In this document: positions 18,422 through 26,838 of the stretch, in pieces | Layout of the letters: each line of letters opens with the position of its first letter | Numbering within the stretch: position 1 is the stretch's first letter | Source of the DNA: Treponema socranskii subsp. buccale | GTDB taxonomy: Bacteria > Spirochaetota > Spirochaetia > Treponematales > Treponemataceae | Length of the DNA stretch: 64,000 nt | Direction of reading: 5' to 3' | Assembly: GCF_024181585.1 (NCBI RefSeq) | Contig: NZ_CP054258.1 | Span: 1 to 64,000, forward strand | Position numbers and translations under genes: made by a program | Notes under the pieces: model-generated | The model's database searches: none | What the model was told of the DNA's origin: nothing | The model's input: only the letters and a program-made list of their open reading frames with translations

Positions 18422-19468
18422 ATGCCTATGCGTAAATTGTTATTATCGTTTGCAATGTGCTGTGTTACGATCATGTACGGAGGATGCAATCCTATGGAAA
18501 AAAGCATAAAATCGATTCAGGGAAAAGACGGAGTATTCGCCGTCATGGAGACGACGCGCGGAAACATCGTGCTTGAGCTGTATTACAAAGATACGCCGCT
18601 TACCGTCGTGAATTTCGTCGGGCTTGCCGAAGGCACGCTCGATGCGGCGAAAGGCAAACCCTTTTACGACGGACTCACGTTTCACCGCGTCATCAGCAAG
18701 GGAAACGGCGACGATCAGGATTTTATGATCCAAGGCGGCGACCCGCGTGGCAACGGCACCGGCGGCCCGGGCTATTCGTTTCCCGATGAAATCGTCGACA
18801 AATACGCATTTACTTCGGGCGGCCTCCTCGCCATGGCGAATTCCGGAGCGAATACGAACGGCAGTCAATTTTTTATCACGATCGTTCCGACGCCGTGGCT
18901 CACCGGCAAACACACGATTTTCGGCAAAGTGCTTGAAGGACAGGACATCGTCAATAAGACAAAACAGGGCGATGTTATCAAAAAGATTACGATTGTGCGG
19001 AACGGCGAAGACGCGAAAAAGTTTACCGCATCGCAAAGCGATTTTAATAAATTATCCGCCGACGCGCTGAAAGCGGCCGCCGCTCGAAAAGAAGCCGCGT
19101 TCGCCGATCAGATCAAAACGATCGAAAAGAATTTTGCGAATTTCGAAAAAAACGCCGACGGCATTTATTATAAAATAAAGAAAGCCGGCAGCGGCGAAAA
19201 AACGGGAAGGGGCAAAAAAGTTTCCGTCGATTACAAAGGCTACCTCATAGACGGCCGCGTATTCGATTCGTCGGAAGGCAGGGCGCCGCTGTCCTTTACG
19301 ACCGCCGCGGGACAGATGATTCCCGGTTTCGACGCGATGGTGCAGGATATGAAAAAAGGCGAAAGCCGCACGATCGTCATCCCGCCCGATTTGGCGTACG
19401 GCGAGCGCGGTTACCCGGGCGTCATCCCCGAAAATGCATATATCGCATTCGATATTACGCTGCAGTAA
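18422..19468 (+). CDS. Lipoprotein with cyclophilin and FKBP prolyl isomerase domains
   Basis: The protein starts with a signal peptide and lipobox ending YGGC, so it is probably an exported lipoprotein. Residues about 35-195 form a cyclophilin domain ([42 protein letters not shown]), with the catalytic-type residues of the family. After a helical linker (about 205-245) comes an FKBP domain (about 255-348: [45 protein letters not shown]). Both families catalyse proline cis-trans isomerisation. Joining them in one chain is uncommon. Start choice is open: GTG at 18416, ATG at 18422 or ATG at 18428; AAGG at 18413 best suits 18422. Confidence 0.92.
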   Translation: MPMRKLLLSFAMCCVTIMYGGCNPMEKSIKSIQGKDGVFAVMETTRGNIVLELYYKDTPLTVVNFVGLAEGTLDAAKGKPFYDGLTFHRVISKGNGDDQDFMIQGGDPRGNGTGGPGYSFPDEIVDKYAFTSGGLLAMANSGANTNGSQFFITIVPTPWLTGKHTIFGKVLEGQDIVNKTKQGDVIKKITIVRNGEDAKKFTASQSDFNKLSADALKAAAARKEAAFADQIKTIEKNFANFEKNADGIYYKIKKAGSGEKTGRGKKVSVDYKGYLIDGRVFDSSEGRAPLSFTTAAGQMIPGFDAMVQDMKKGESRTIVIPPDLAYGERGYPGVIPENAYIAFDITLQ

Positions 19469-19495
19469 AGGTAAATAAAATTTGTTAATTATTAA

Positions 19496-19527
19496 AACGC
19501 CGTGTTTTCAAACGCGGCGTTTTTTTA
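19496..19527. terminator. Rho-independent terminator after the prolyl isomerase gene
   Basis: Stem AACGCCGTGTT (19496-19506) pairs with AACGCGGCGTT (19511-19521) around a TTCA loop, one G-U pair, followed by a run of T to 19526. The A-rich 5' side could also serve the convergent gene ending at 19581. Confidence 0.85.
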
Positions 19528-19580
19528 TCGCCTTATAAAAAAAACGAAACTCGTTTCGATTGTTATTCGGAACTTGCCCT

Positions 19581-20903
19581 CTACTGCAGTTTCAGCCGGT
19601 ACAGTTTCGAGCCTCGGGCAGGCGTCCATTTTTCTTTACGCTTTTCAGGCAGCGTTGCGATATCGTCCGGCACAAAGCCCAAATTTTCAAACCAATCGGC
19701 CGCCTGTGTCGTGAGGATAAACACGCTTTCGCATCGTTCCCGCTTTGCCTTTTTTAATAAAAATTCGATGAGTTTCGGTCCGACGCCGATATTCGCGCAG
19801 GATTCGTCCACGGCGACCGCTGCGATTTCCGCCTGATGCGCGTCGTAAAAATGCAGCGCGGCGCATGCGCGTATGCCGCCGTCGAGTTCGTAGACGATAT
19901 AATCGTCCGCATTTTCGAGCAGTTCGGCATCGCTTCTCGGCAAAAGTTTTCCGGACGCGACGAAGGGGCGCATAAGCGAAAGAACTGCCGGAATGTCTTC
20001 GGTTTGCATCGTGCGTATGCCGCCGTAGTTTTCCGAGTAGATCATTGTACCGCTTCCGAGTCCTGAAAAAATTTCGCAGGGCAGCACGCCGTCGAGCGCG
20101 CCGTTTACGATATGAGTTCTTGCGACACCCGATGCGCACGCGCTCTTTGCCAAGCGCAGGAGCGAAACGATTTTGCCGTTTTCCGAATTCGCGTTCGCTT
20201 CGATAAAAGAATCGAGTTCGCCGAGATTGAGCGCGGGGATTTCGCCCGTTTCCGACACGGTGATTCCGGGCGGTACGGTAAAGTGCGATGCGTTTATATC
20301 GTCGCCGCTTGTGACGAAAAACAATTTATCGGCTTGCAGCTGTACGGCGACTTCTTTTGCGAGCGCCGGAGAAGAGATATTGTACGGCTTTCCCGTTCGG
20401 CTCCAGCCGATGCACGGAAAAATCGGAACGAAGCCGTCGGCAAGCACCGTGCGGATCGCGTCGGTTTCGAGCTTGTCGATTTCGCCCGCGTCCCCGTAAT
20501 CTTTGCCGTCGAGCACGCCGATCGCGCGCGAGCGTACCCAGTTTCCGATCACGGCGGAAATGCGGTTCGCGGCGAGCGAAGTCATCACCGTATTCGAAAC
20601 GTCGAACGCCGCCATTTTTATGAGAGGCATCGCTTCATGCGTTGTAACGCGCACACCGTTTTGCATCGTCCACGAAATATGCGATGCCGACAACACTTCG
20701 TCGATGCGCTCGCGCGAGCCCGGCACGATGAGTACGTGCAGTCCCGCTTTTTTGATAAGCGCTATGTCGCGGATGTGGCTTGAAAAAAGCGGCGAGTCGA
20801 TGTCGTCGAGATAGATGACGACGACGGCGTTTTTAAATCGGTCGACGTAGCGAATGACGTCGCGTATGCGCTGTGCTTTTTCGATTCGTATAGTGTCCGC
20901 CAT
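19581..20903 (-). CDS. argA: N-acetylglutamate synthase-like protein (amino-acid kinase plus GNAT domains)
   Basis: The 440-residue protein combines an N-terminal amino-acid-kinase fold (about 1-265) with a C-terminal GNAT acetyltransferase domain (about 290-435; AAVAVDESCANIGVGPKLIEFLL is the acetyl-CoA loop). This is the architecture of ArgA, which makes N-acetylglutamate for arginine synthesis. The kinase-like part shows segments such as YLDDIDSPLFSSHIRDIALI and KLFFVTSGDD. No other arginine gene is nearby. The ATG at 20903 is preferred over the upstream ATG at 20939, because a TATAAT box lies only 6 nt before 20903, implying a leaderless message. Confidence 0.82.
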   Translation of the reverse strand: MADTIRIEKAQRIRDVIRYVDRFKNAVVVIYLDDIDSPLFSSHIRDIALIKKAGLHVLIVPGSRERIDEVLSASHISWTMQNGVRVTTHEAMPLIKMAAFDVSNTVMTSLAANRISAVIGNWVRSRAIGVLDGKDYGDAGEIDKLETDAIRTVLADGFVPIFPCIGWSRTGKPYNISSPALAKEVAVQLQADKLFFVTSGDDINASHFTVPPGITVSETGEIPALNLGELDSFIEANANSENGKIVSLLRLAKSACASGVARTHIVNGALDGVLPCEIFSGLGSGTMIYSENYGGIRTMQTEDIPAVLSLMRPFVASGKLLPRSDAELLENADDYIVYELDGGIRACAALHFYDAHQAEIAAVAVDESCANIGVGPKLIEFLLKKAKRERCESVFILTTQAADWFENLGFVPDDIATLPEKRKEKWTPARGSKLYRLKLQ

Positions 20904-20909
20904 AAGGCT

Positions 20910-20939
20910 ATTATAGCGCGCGGACGCGGAAAGCGGCAA
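20910..20939 (-). promoter_or_regulatory. Promoter of argA-like gene, leaderless arrangement
   Basis: On the minus strand, TTGCCG (20939-20934), an 18-bp spacer and TATAAT (20915-20910), then 6 nt to the ATG at 20903. No Shine-Dalgarno sequence lies before the ATG. Confidence 0.65.
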
Positions 20940-21100
20940 TGTCGAAACCGGAGTGCGGAAAAGCGGGGAGCTTGTATCTTTTCCGTATTTCTTTTGCTTG
21001 ACAAAGCTCCGCGCAAACTATACGGTAATACGCGATAATCGGCGCACCTGATACAGCGATCGGGACGCGGCGATCCGCGCCGGTTACATCAGGAGGACGT

Positions 21101-21628
21101 ATGAGAAAAGAATTGCAGTGGGGTTTATTGATAACGGGAATTCTATCCGTTATCGCCGGCATTTATGTAATCGCTCAGCCGATGGTCAGTTTGGTTTCGT
21201 TATCGATTTTTTTTGCGGCGGTACTCTTCGTCAACGGCGTGTATGAAATAGTCCGCTATTTTTACGATAAAGGAAATAGCAGCGGCTTTATGCTCTTTGA
21301 CGGCATCGTTACCGTCGTGCTTTCTCTTATCCTGTTTTCCGGTCCGCTGGGCGCGATGGTCACGCTCATTCCGTACATATTCGTGTTTTGGATGCTTTTC
21401 GGCGGGATCTCAAGAATCTTTATCGGCTTTGAAATACACAAAGCCGACAAGCGCGAAGGAAATTATTTATTTTTGACCGGCGTACTCGGAATATTCTGCG
21501 GCATCGTCATGGCCTTTCATCCGCTTTTTACCGGATTGGTCGTCGCGTACATGATCGGCTTCGGTTTTCTGTATCAGGGTATTATCAATATCGTTTCGTT
21601 TTTCCGATTGCGAAAAACCGCACAATAA
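21101..21628 (+). CDS. HdeD/DUF308-family membrane protein
   Basis: A 175-residue, very hydrophobic protein with about six membrane segments arranged as three pairs, starting LLITGILSVIAGIYVIAQP and repeating the GILxIxxGI-type pattern near residue 125 (GVLGIFCGIVMAFHPL). This matches the DUF308/HdeD family, first linked to acid resistance in E. coli; its molecular role is unknown. The ATG follows a strong AGGAGG ribosome site. A TTGACA at 20998-21003 is a candidate -35, but the spacing to a -10 is poor. It stands alone between a divergent and a downstream gene. Confidence 0.8.
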   Translation: MRKELQWGLLITGILSVIAGIYVIAQPMVSLVSLSIFFAAVLFVNGVYEIVRYFYDKGNSSGFMLFDGIVTVVLSLILFSGPLGAMVTLIPYIFVFWMLFGGISRIFIGFEIHKADKREGNYLFLTGVLGIFCGIVMAFHPLFTGLVVAYMIGFGFLYQGIINIVSFFRLRKTAQ

Positions 21629-21657
21629 TATTTTCCTGAGAGTCGCGGAGTGCGGTG

Positions 21658-22536
21658 ATGCTTCGATCGCAATTTAAAGCCTTTGTCGAATTCCGCGACG
21701 AATTCCGATCTCGCGTTGCCGAGTGGTCGAAGTACGCTTCGGCGCTCGAAGCGCTGCAAAAAACCGCCGCGCAAAAGGATACGCCGGATTATCCCGTTGA
21801 AACGACGGTCGTGTACAACCGTGCGCTCGACGACGTTTCCGCTCAAGATGAAATCAAATTGATCGTCATCGGCGACAATCCGGGCAAAGACGAACAGCTT
21901 TCGATCAACAATCGCTACCTCGTCGGACAGAGCGGGAAAATCGCCGACGGTTTTTTTCGGCGCAATCCCGAACTGCAAACCGATTTCAGAAAAAACGTCG
22001 TCATCCTGAATAAAACACCCGTGCATACCGCAAAGACGCACCATCTGCGTTCTTTGCAAAAAGCAGATCCTGAAATCGCAAAGCTCATCGAAATAAGCCA
22101 GCTGTGGATGGCCGAACACACGGCAAAGCTGCATCGCGCACTTTGGGAAAACAGTGCAAGCGGAAAACAAGACGCGCGAAGCCGAGCCGATACGGACGGC
22201 ACAAAAATCGGCGAGTGTTTTAATCCTCCTCAGCTGTGGCTTGTCGGTTATGCGGAATTGAAAGAGAAGGGTATATTTGCGCCGTACCGCGACGCACTGA
22301 AAGCCGCCTATGCCGGAAGCGATGCATGGAAAAGCGTTTTCGTCTATCAGCATTTTTCGATGAACCGCTTTCTCATCGATTTGAAAGCCTATCAAAAAAA
22401 TCGTGCGGCGGACGGCGGCGGTAAAAAAACACACGGCAACAAGAAAGGCGCCGCACTATCCGGTACAAACGCATCGCTCGCTTGCGACCTCGAAAAGCTC
22501 GGCGAATACCACAGAAAAGAAATTTTCGGCGAATGA
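21658..22536 (+). CDS. Uracil-DNA glycosylase superfamily-like protein
   Basis: A 292-residue protein of no certain family. Residues about 68-125 resemble the early motifs of family 4 uracil-DNA glycosylases: VIGDNPGKDEQ in place of GEAPGxxED, RYLVGQSGKIADGFF in place of PFVGxAGxLL, then FRKNVVILNKTPV. Near the C-terminus HFSMNRFLIDL could correspond to the late His-Pro-Ser motif. No Cys cluster for an iron-sulphur centre is evident. Base-excision activity is therefore only a suggestion. A GTG at 21655 and an ATG at 21658 are both possible starts; the ATG has GGAG upstream. Confidence 0.55.
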   Translation: MLRSQFKAFVEFRDEFRSRVAEWSKYASALEALQKTAAQKDTPDYPVETTVVYNRALDDVSAQDEIKLIVIGDNPGKDEQLSINNRYLVGQSGKIADGFFRRNPELQTDFRKNVVILNKTPVHTAKTHHLRSLQKADPEIAKLIEISQLWMAEHTAKLHRALWENSASGKQDARSRADTDGTKIGECFNPPQLWLVGYAELKEKGIFAPYRDALKAAYAGSDAWKSVFVYQHFSMNRFLIDLKAYQKNRAADGGGKKTHGNKKGAALSGTNASLACDLEKLGEYHRKEIFGE

Positions 22537-22703
22537 ACATCAAATAAGAAAACGCGGCGCGACGTATCTGCCGGGCTTTTTGACAAAAATCGATACGGCG
22601 GTTACGATAACGTCATAAATATAAACTATCGTCTCCGCTCCGAGTTCGGCGGTTTGTATGCCGTCTCTTGCACCGCCCGCTCCCCGAACGCACTCCCGCT
22701 CCG

Positions 22704-22732
22704 TTGTTGCTTTCCGCACGATGCGCTATACT
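22704..22732 (+). promoter_or_regulatory. Promoter of Gx-transporter gene, leaderless arrangement
   Basis: TTGTTG (22704-22709), 17-bp spacer, TATACT (22727-22732), then 6 nt (TACACT) to the ATG at 22739. No ribosome site is visible. Confidence 0.6.
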
Positions 22733-22738
22733 TACACT

Positions 22739-23875
22739 ATGACTCGTACAGCCCAATCTTCGCGCGTTCCGTTTTTTGCGGCGCTCTGTCTTTTTCTTTC
22801 CGCAGTCGAATACGCGATTCCGAAACCGCTGCCCTTTATGCGGCTCGGACTGGCAAACCTTCCGATCCTCATTTCGCTTGCGATGATGTCCAAACGCGAC
22901 GTCGCCTTTTTGATCGTGCTGAAAGTGCTCGGTCAGGCGCTCATCTCCGGCACGCTTTTTTCATACGTGTTCGTCTTTTCCGCAGCGGGTTCGTTCGCTT
23001 CCGGTTTTGCGATGCTCCTGCTCTACGCGCTCTTTCACAAAACGAAGCTCATGTCGAATATCGGCTTGAGCCTCGCAGGCGCGCTTGCGAACAATGCGGC
23101 TCAGGTTGCCGTCGCCCGCGTGATGATTTTCGGCACTCAAACGCGCTACATCGCTCCGCTTCTTTTTTTTACCGGACTTGTGACCGGACTCGTACTCGGC
23201 ATTTTTGTCAATATTTTTTGCGCGAAATCGTCGTGGTATAAGCGCCTCCTCGCCGAGCAGCCAGATTCGAATACGGCAGGGGGGGAAGTCTCCCCCTCGC
23301 TCCAAAGTCCTCGCGCCGAAAGCGCTCCGGTCTTTTCCGCTGCCCCCTCTTCCGGCAGCCCGCTCGATGCCGACGCCAAAACTTCGCGCGTTCAGTTTAT
23401 CGCCGCGATGATTCTGTTCCCGATCTTTTTACTGCACGGACTGGTCGTTCCGAAAAACGTATCCGGCATCGTGCGCGTGTGCATCGTGTGGATTTTCGTT
23501 GCGGCGTTTTTCACAATGGCCGCAATAAAAAAACACGGACGCATCAAAGTGTTGCCGTCTATCTTTATGACGATCGGCATTACGTTTTTTGCGCTCCTTG
23601 CACCGTCGGGCAGAGTGCTCCTGTCGCTCGGTAAATTCCGCATTACGCTCGACTCGCTCCTCATCGGCTTGCACAAAAGCGGCATTCTCTCCGGCATGGT
23701 ATTTCTTTCACAATTCGCCATATCGCCGCATTTGCACTTGCCGGGCAAAGCGGGCATATTTCTCGGACAGATGTTTACGACTTTCGACGCGCTTACGGCA
23801 AAGCACCTGCATTTTTCGCGAGGCCGCGTCATCGCCGCCCTCGATTCGCGCCTCAACGAATTGTGGGAAGCGTGA
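22739..23875 (+). CDS. Gx transporter / heptaprenyl diphosphate synthase component I-like membrane protein
   Basis: A 378-residue membrane protein. The N-terminal 160 residues match the Gx-transporter family (Hpre_diP_synt_I): PLPFMRLGLANLPILISLAM, then LKVLGQALISGTLFS and NNAAQVAVARVMIFG, about five membrane segments. A hydrophilic Ser/Ala/Pro-rich stretch (about 178-220) separates it from a second hydrophobic half with at least four segments, ending in a cytoplasmic tail. The second half was not confidently assigned. The family is annotated from a link to polyprenyl synthesis, but its structure suggests an ECF-type substrate-binding membrane protein. The start at 22739 is preferred on promoter position; the frame is open to 22658. 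Confidence 0.75.
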   Translation: MTRTAQSSRVPFFAALCLFLSAVEYAIPKPLPFMRLGLANLPILISLAMMSKRDVAFLIVLKVLGQALISGTLFSYVFVFSAAGSFASGFAMLLLYALFHKTKLMSNIGLSLAGALANNAAQVAVARVMIFGTQTRYIAPLLFFTGLVTGLVLGIFVNIFCAKSSWYKRLLAEQPDSNTAGGEVSPSLQSPRAESAPVFSAAPSSGSPLDADAKTSRVQFIAAMILFPIFLLHGLVVPKNVSGIVRVCIVWIFVAAFFTMAAIKKHGRIKVLPSIFMTIGITFFALLAPSGRVLLSLGKFRITLDSLLIGLHKSGILSGMVFLSQFAISPHLHLPGKAGIFLGQMFTTFDALTAKHLHFSRGRVIAALDSRLNELWEA

Positions 23876-23963
23876 GCGCGGGATCATACTGAAAGACGAT
23901 ACGCATATCGATGAAGCCGCTTCGGTGAATCGCAGGGCTGAGCAGGAGTTTTAAATTAATAAT

Positions 23964-25295
23964 ATGGAATTGCAGTTTTTTATAGCGATTATCGGATTGC
24001 TTTTGCTCACCGTCATTTTATTAATCGTGCTTATTGTTAAAAAAAGCGGAACCGATTCACGGACGATTATCAATCGGCTTGAAAATTACGAAAAAAATCT
24101 GAAAGACGAATTTGAACGAAGCAGAAAAGCGAATTCCGAAAGCGACAGAGAATCGCGAAAGGAAAACACCGAAACGCTCGTAAAATTCCAAGAATCGATA
24201 AACGGAAAATTGGATACGCTGACGAAAAACACGCATGAATCCCTGACGAATAATTTAACGAAATTTATGGCGATTATTTCTCAAAAATTCGACAGTTTAT
24301 CAAGTGCAACGCAGGCAAATCTTTTTAAACAGCAGGAAACCATACAAGCCGGACTTAAAAACATACAGGACAACAACGAAAAGAAGCTTGAGCAGATGCG
24401 CATGACGGTAGATGAAAAACTGCAGTCGACGCTTGAAAAGCGATTGTCGAGTTCGTTTGAAATCGTGAGCAAGCAGCTTGAAGCCGTACAAAAAGGCCTC
24501 GGCGAAATGCAGACTCTTGCCGGCGATGTCGGCGGGCTTAAACGCGCATTGACGAATGTAAAGACCGCCGGCGGCATGGGCGAAGTGCAGCTAGAAGCCA
24601 TCCTCAGCGATTTTTTATCGGCCGAACAATACGAAAAAAACGCGCATCCGAATCCTTCCAATCCGAAAATGGTCGTTGAGTTTGCCGTAAAAATTCCGTC
24701 GAAAATTACGGAACGCGATTATATCTACCTGCCGATCGATTCGAAATATCCCGTTGCGATTTGGGACAAGCTGACACTGGCGTATGAAACGGGAGATAAG
24801 GCCGAAATCGAATTGCAGAAAAGAGCGTTGGCCTCAGAGATACGGAGCATGGCAAAAGATATTAAAGAAAAATATATCGAAGTTCCGCATACGACCGATT
24901 TCGGCATATTGTTCGTTCCGTATGAAAGTTTGTATGCGGAGCTGAATCGCATTCCGGGTTTTGTACAGCAGCTGCAAAACGATTTTAAAGTTACGATATC
25001 GGGACCGACGACGTTGACGGCGCTTTTGAACAGCTTGCAAATGGGTTTTCGCACGCTCGCGATTCAAAAAGAGACGAGTAAGATTTGGGAATTGCTCGGT
25101 ACGGTAAAAACGGAATTCGGTAAATTCGGCGCGGTTTTGGCAAAGACAAAAGAAAAGCTGCTGTCGGCGACTAATGAAATCGAAAAAGCGGAAACGCGCA
25201 GCCGCGCCATCGAAAGAAAATTGACGCGTGTCGATGCGCTTCCCCAATCGGATATCGAAAAAACGCTCATCGACACGAGAAGCGACACGGAATAA
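23964..25295 (+). CDS. rmuC: DNA recombination protein RmuC
   Basis: A 443-residue protein with an N-terminal membrane helix (about 5-27), a long coiled coil rich in Glu, Lys, Gln and Ser (about 40-195) and the RmuC nuclease-like domain (about 200-385). The domain shows GGMGEVQLEAILSDFL, YLPIDSKYPVAIWD and DFGILFVPYESLYAEL. RmuC limits inversions between short inverted repeats in E. coli; it is classed with restriction-endonuclease-like folds. AGGAG lies about 13 nt before the ATG. It converges with the metal-binding lipoprotein-like gene at 25320. Confidence 0.93.
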   Translation: MELQFFIAIIGLLLLTVILLIVLIVKKSGTDSRTIINRLENYEKNLKDEFERSRKANSESDRESRKENTETLVKFQESINGKLDTLTKNTHESLTNNLTKFMAIISQKFDSLSSATQANLFKQQETIQAGLKNIQDNNEKKLEQMRMTVDEKLQSTLEKRLSSSFEIVSKQLEAVQKGLGEMQTLAGDVGGLKRALTNVKTAGGMGEVQLEAILSDFLSAEQYEKNAHPNPSNPKMVVEFAVKIPSKITERDYIYLPIDSKYPVAIWDKLTLAYETGDKAEIELQKRALASEIRSMAKDIKEKYIEVPHTTDFGILFVPYESLYAELNRIPGFVQQLQNDFKVTISGPTTLTALLNSLQMGFRTLAIQKETSKIWELLGTVKTEFGKFGAVLAKTKEKLLSATNEIEKAETRSRAIERKLTRVDALPQSDIEKTLIDTRSDTE

Positions 25296-25319
25296 TTTTC
25301 CGACCGTATGTTTCGGCGT

Positions 25320-26099
25320 TTACATCGCTTTCATCAGCGCGGCGATATTTTCCCGTATGACGTGCAGCAATGCATTCCGTTCGACTTTGTCGGGGAAGTT
25401 TCGCCACACGATATACGCGGCGTTCGGCGCAACTTCGGCAAGCGGACTGCCTACGGGGTTATGCACATTGTCGATGATTATATCGTAGCCGCCGGTTTTT
25501 GCGTTTGCGATTTGGTTTGCCGTCACAGCCTCCGGTCCGAATGTCTCCGCAACGGTAAAACCCAAATCGGCGGCGAGGTAGCGCTGGTGTTTGTGGCACA
25601 GCACTTTTGCATTCGATTTTCCGCGCCGCTCGATTTCCGCTTTCGCATCCAGGATGGCATTTACATAGAGGGCGAGCCGCACTTTGTTTTTTTCTTCCGT
25701 ACCCAATCTTTCCGCAATTTTTGCCGTTTCGTTCGTTACCGTTGCAATTGAATTGTTGCTTGCGATGCGCATCATTTTCGTTCCGTCTATAGAATCGCCG
25801 AGCGTTTTCATCATTCGTTCAAAACCGGCGTAGATGAAAAGATCGCTTGCCGTGATTTTTTGAATATCGCTCACCGTCACTTCGTATTCCGGCGGATGAC
25901 GAAGCGTTGCGGGTGCGATCGTTTCGACGTTGTCCGCCCCTGCGATATCGGCAAAAGCGGCTGTCCACGATGTCGATGCGACGATGCGAGTTTTCGGTTC
26001 GACTGCGTTTTGTGCGAAGTTCGGTATATCGTTTTTTCCGTTTGCGAAAAGGAGCGCCGCAGATACTATCGGCAGTATAAAAATAATAATTTTTTTCAT
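25320..26099 (-). CDS. ZnuA-type metal ABC transporter substrate-binding protein
   Basis: A 259-residue exported protein with a signal peptide (about 1-19, ending ALLFANG). The body resembles the cluster 9 (zinc/manganese) binding proteins: IVASTSWTAAFADIAGADNVETIAP, RHPPEYEVTVSDIQKI, ADLFIYAGFERMM and the metal-site His in CHKHQRYLA and DNVHNP. The first ligand sits in RHPPEYE. No permease or ATPase gene is adjacent, so partners must lie elsewhere. An AGAGGA ribosome site precedes the ATG by about 9 nt. Confidence 0.78.
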   Translation of the reverse strand: MKKIIIFILPIVSAALLFANGKNDIPNFAQNAVEPKTRIVASTSWTAAFADIAGADNVETIAPATLRHPPEYEVTVSDIQKITASDLFIYAGFERMMKTLGDSIDGTKMMRIASNNSIATVTNETAKIAERLGTEEKNKVRLALYVNAILDAKAEIERRGKSNAKVLCHKHQRYLAADLGFTVAETFGPEAVTANQIANAKTGGYDIIIDNVHNPVGSPLAEVAPNAAYIVWRNFPDKVERNALLHVIRENIAALMKAM

Positions 26100-26130
26100 C
26101 GTGTAAAATCCTCTTTCGATTGCGCGCAGC

Positions 26131-26715
26131 TTATTTACAGGTCATCCGCTTGAGTTCGCGTCCTTCCATATCGTACAGCGCGATTTCGCCTTTTTCGTAT
26201 ACGGCAAATCCCGCAGGAGAGCCGTTTTTCGGAAGCGATGTCGAGCCGGGATTGCATACGAGTACGCCGGCTTGCGTTTTGTACAAGTGCTGTTCGTGGA
26301 TGTGGCCGAACAGTTCGATATCGTTCGGGGAAAGCGGCGGAACTTTGCTGCCGGCGACAATTGCTTCGTTTGCCGTTTGTTTTGCCGGAGCATAGATGTG
26401 CCCGTGCGATGCAAAAATTCTTATACCTTCATCGGCGATGCAGGCGTAATCCGCCGAAATCGGAAAGGCGAGTACCATCTGATCGACTTCGGAGTCGCAG
26501 TTTCCGCGGCACGCGATTATGTCGTGCGCGAGCGGGTTGAGCATTTGCGCGACAAGGGCGGGCGCATAATTTTCCGGCAGCGGATTTCTCGGTCCGTGAT
26601 AGAGCACGTCGCCGAGTAAAATAATTTTATCGCATTTAAGCGCGTGAAAGTGCGCGAGCGCTTTTTCACAAGCCGCGGCGCTTCCGTGAATATCGGACAT
26701 AATAAAGTATTTCAT
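26131..26715 (-). CDS. yfcE: YfcE-family metallophosphoesterase
   Basis: A 194-residue calcineurin-like phosphoesterase starting MKYFIMSDIHGSAAACEKAL. The metal-binding motifs are all present: DIHG near residue 8, LLGDVLYHG near 36, CRGNCD near 72, FASHGHIY near 105 and LFGHIHEQ near 130. YfcE hydrolyses phosphodiester substrates in vitro; its natural substrate is uncertain. ATG 26715 is chosen over 26721 because the family begins at the M-K-hydrophobic-SDIHG strand and because of the promoter position. Confidence 0.9.
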   Translation of the reverse strand: MKYFIMSDIHGSAAACEKALAHFHALKCDKIILLGDVLYHGPRNPLPENYAPALVAQMLNPLAHDIIACRGNCDSEVDQMVLAFPISADYACIADEGIRIFASHGHIYAPAKQTANEAIVAGSKVPPLSPNDIELFGHIHEQHLYKTQAGVLVCNPGSTSLPKNGSPAGFAVYEKGEIALYDMEGRELKRMTCK

Positions 26716-26723
26716 ACACATAA

Positions 26724-26752
26724 ATCATATCGTGCTTGGGGATCTTTGGCAA
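26724..26752 (-). promoter_or_regulatory. Promoter of yfcE-like gene, near-leaderless
   Basis: Minus strand: TTGCCA (26752-26747), 17-bp spacer, TATGAT (26729-26724), then 8 nt to the ATG at 26715. No ribosome site is seen. Confidence 0.6.
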
Positions 26753-26766
26753 TGTTTTGAAAATCT

Positions 26767-26810
26767 AATGCGGCATTTTCGAAAATTGATATTTTCTGTA
26801 ATGCCGCATT
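26767..26810 (-). terminator. Hairpin after the phosphodiester glycosidase gene
   Basis: Perfect 11-bp arms AATGCGGCATT (26767-26777) and AATGCCGCATT (26800-26810) flank an AT-rich loop, 29 bp beyond the stop of the gene ending at 26839. There is no long T run, so termination is a probable but unproven role. Confidence 0.5.
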
Positions 26811-26838
26811 TTAAGGAGCGATAGCGTTGCGTGCCGAT

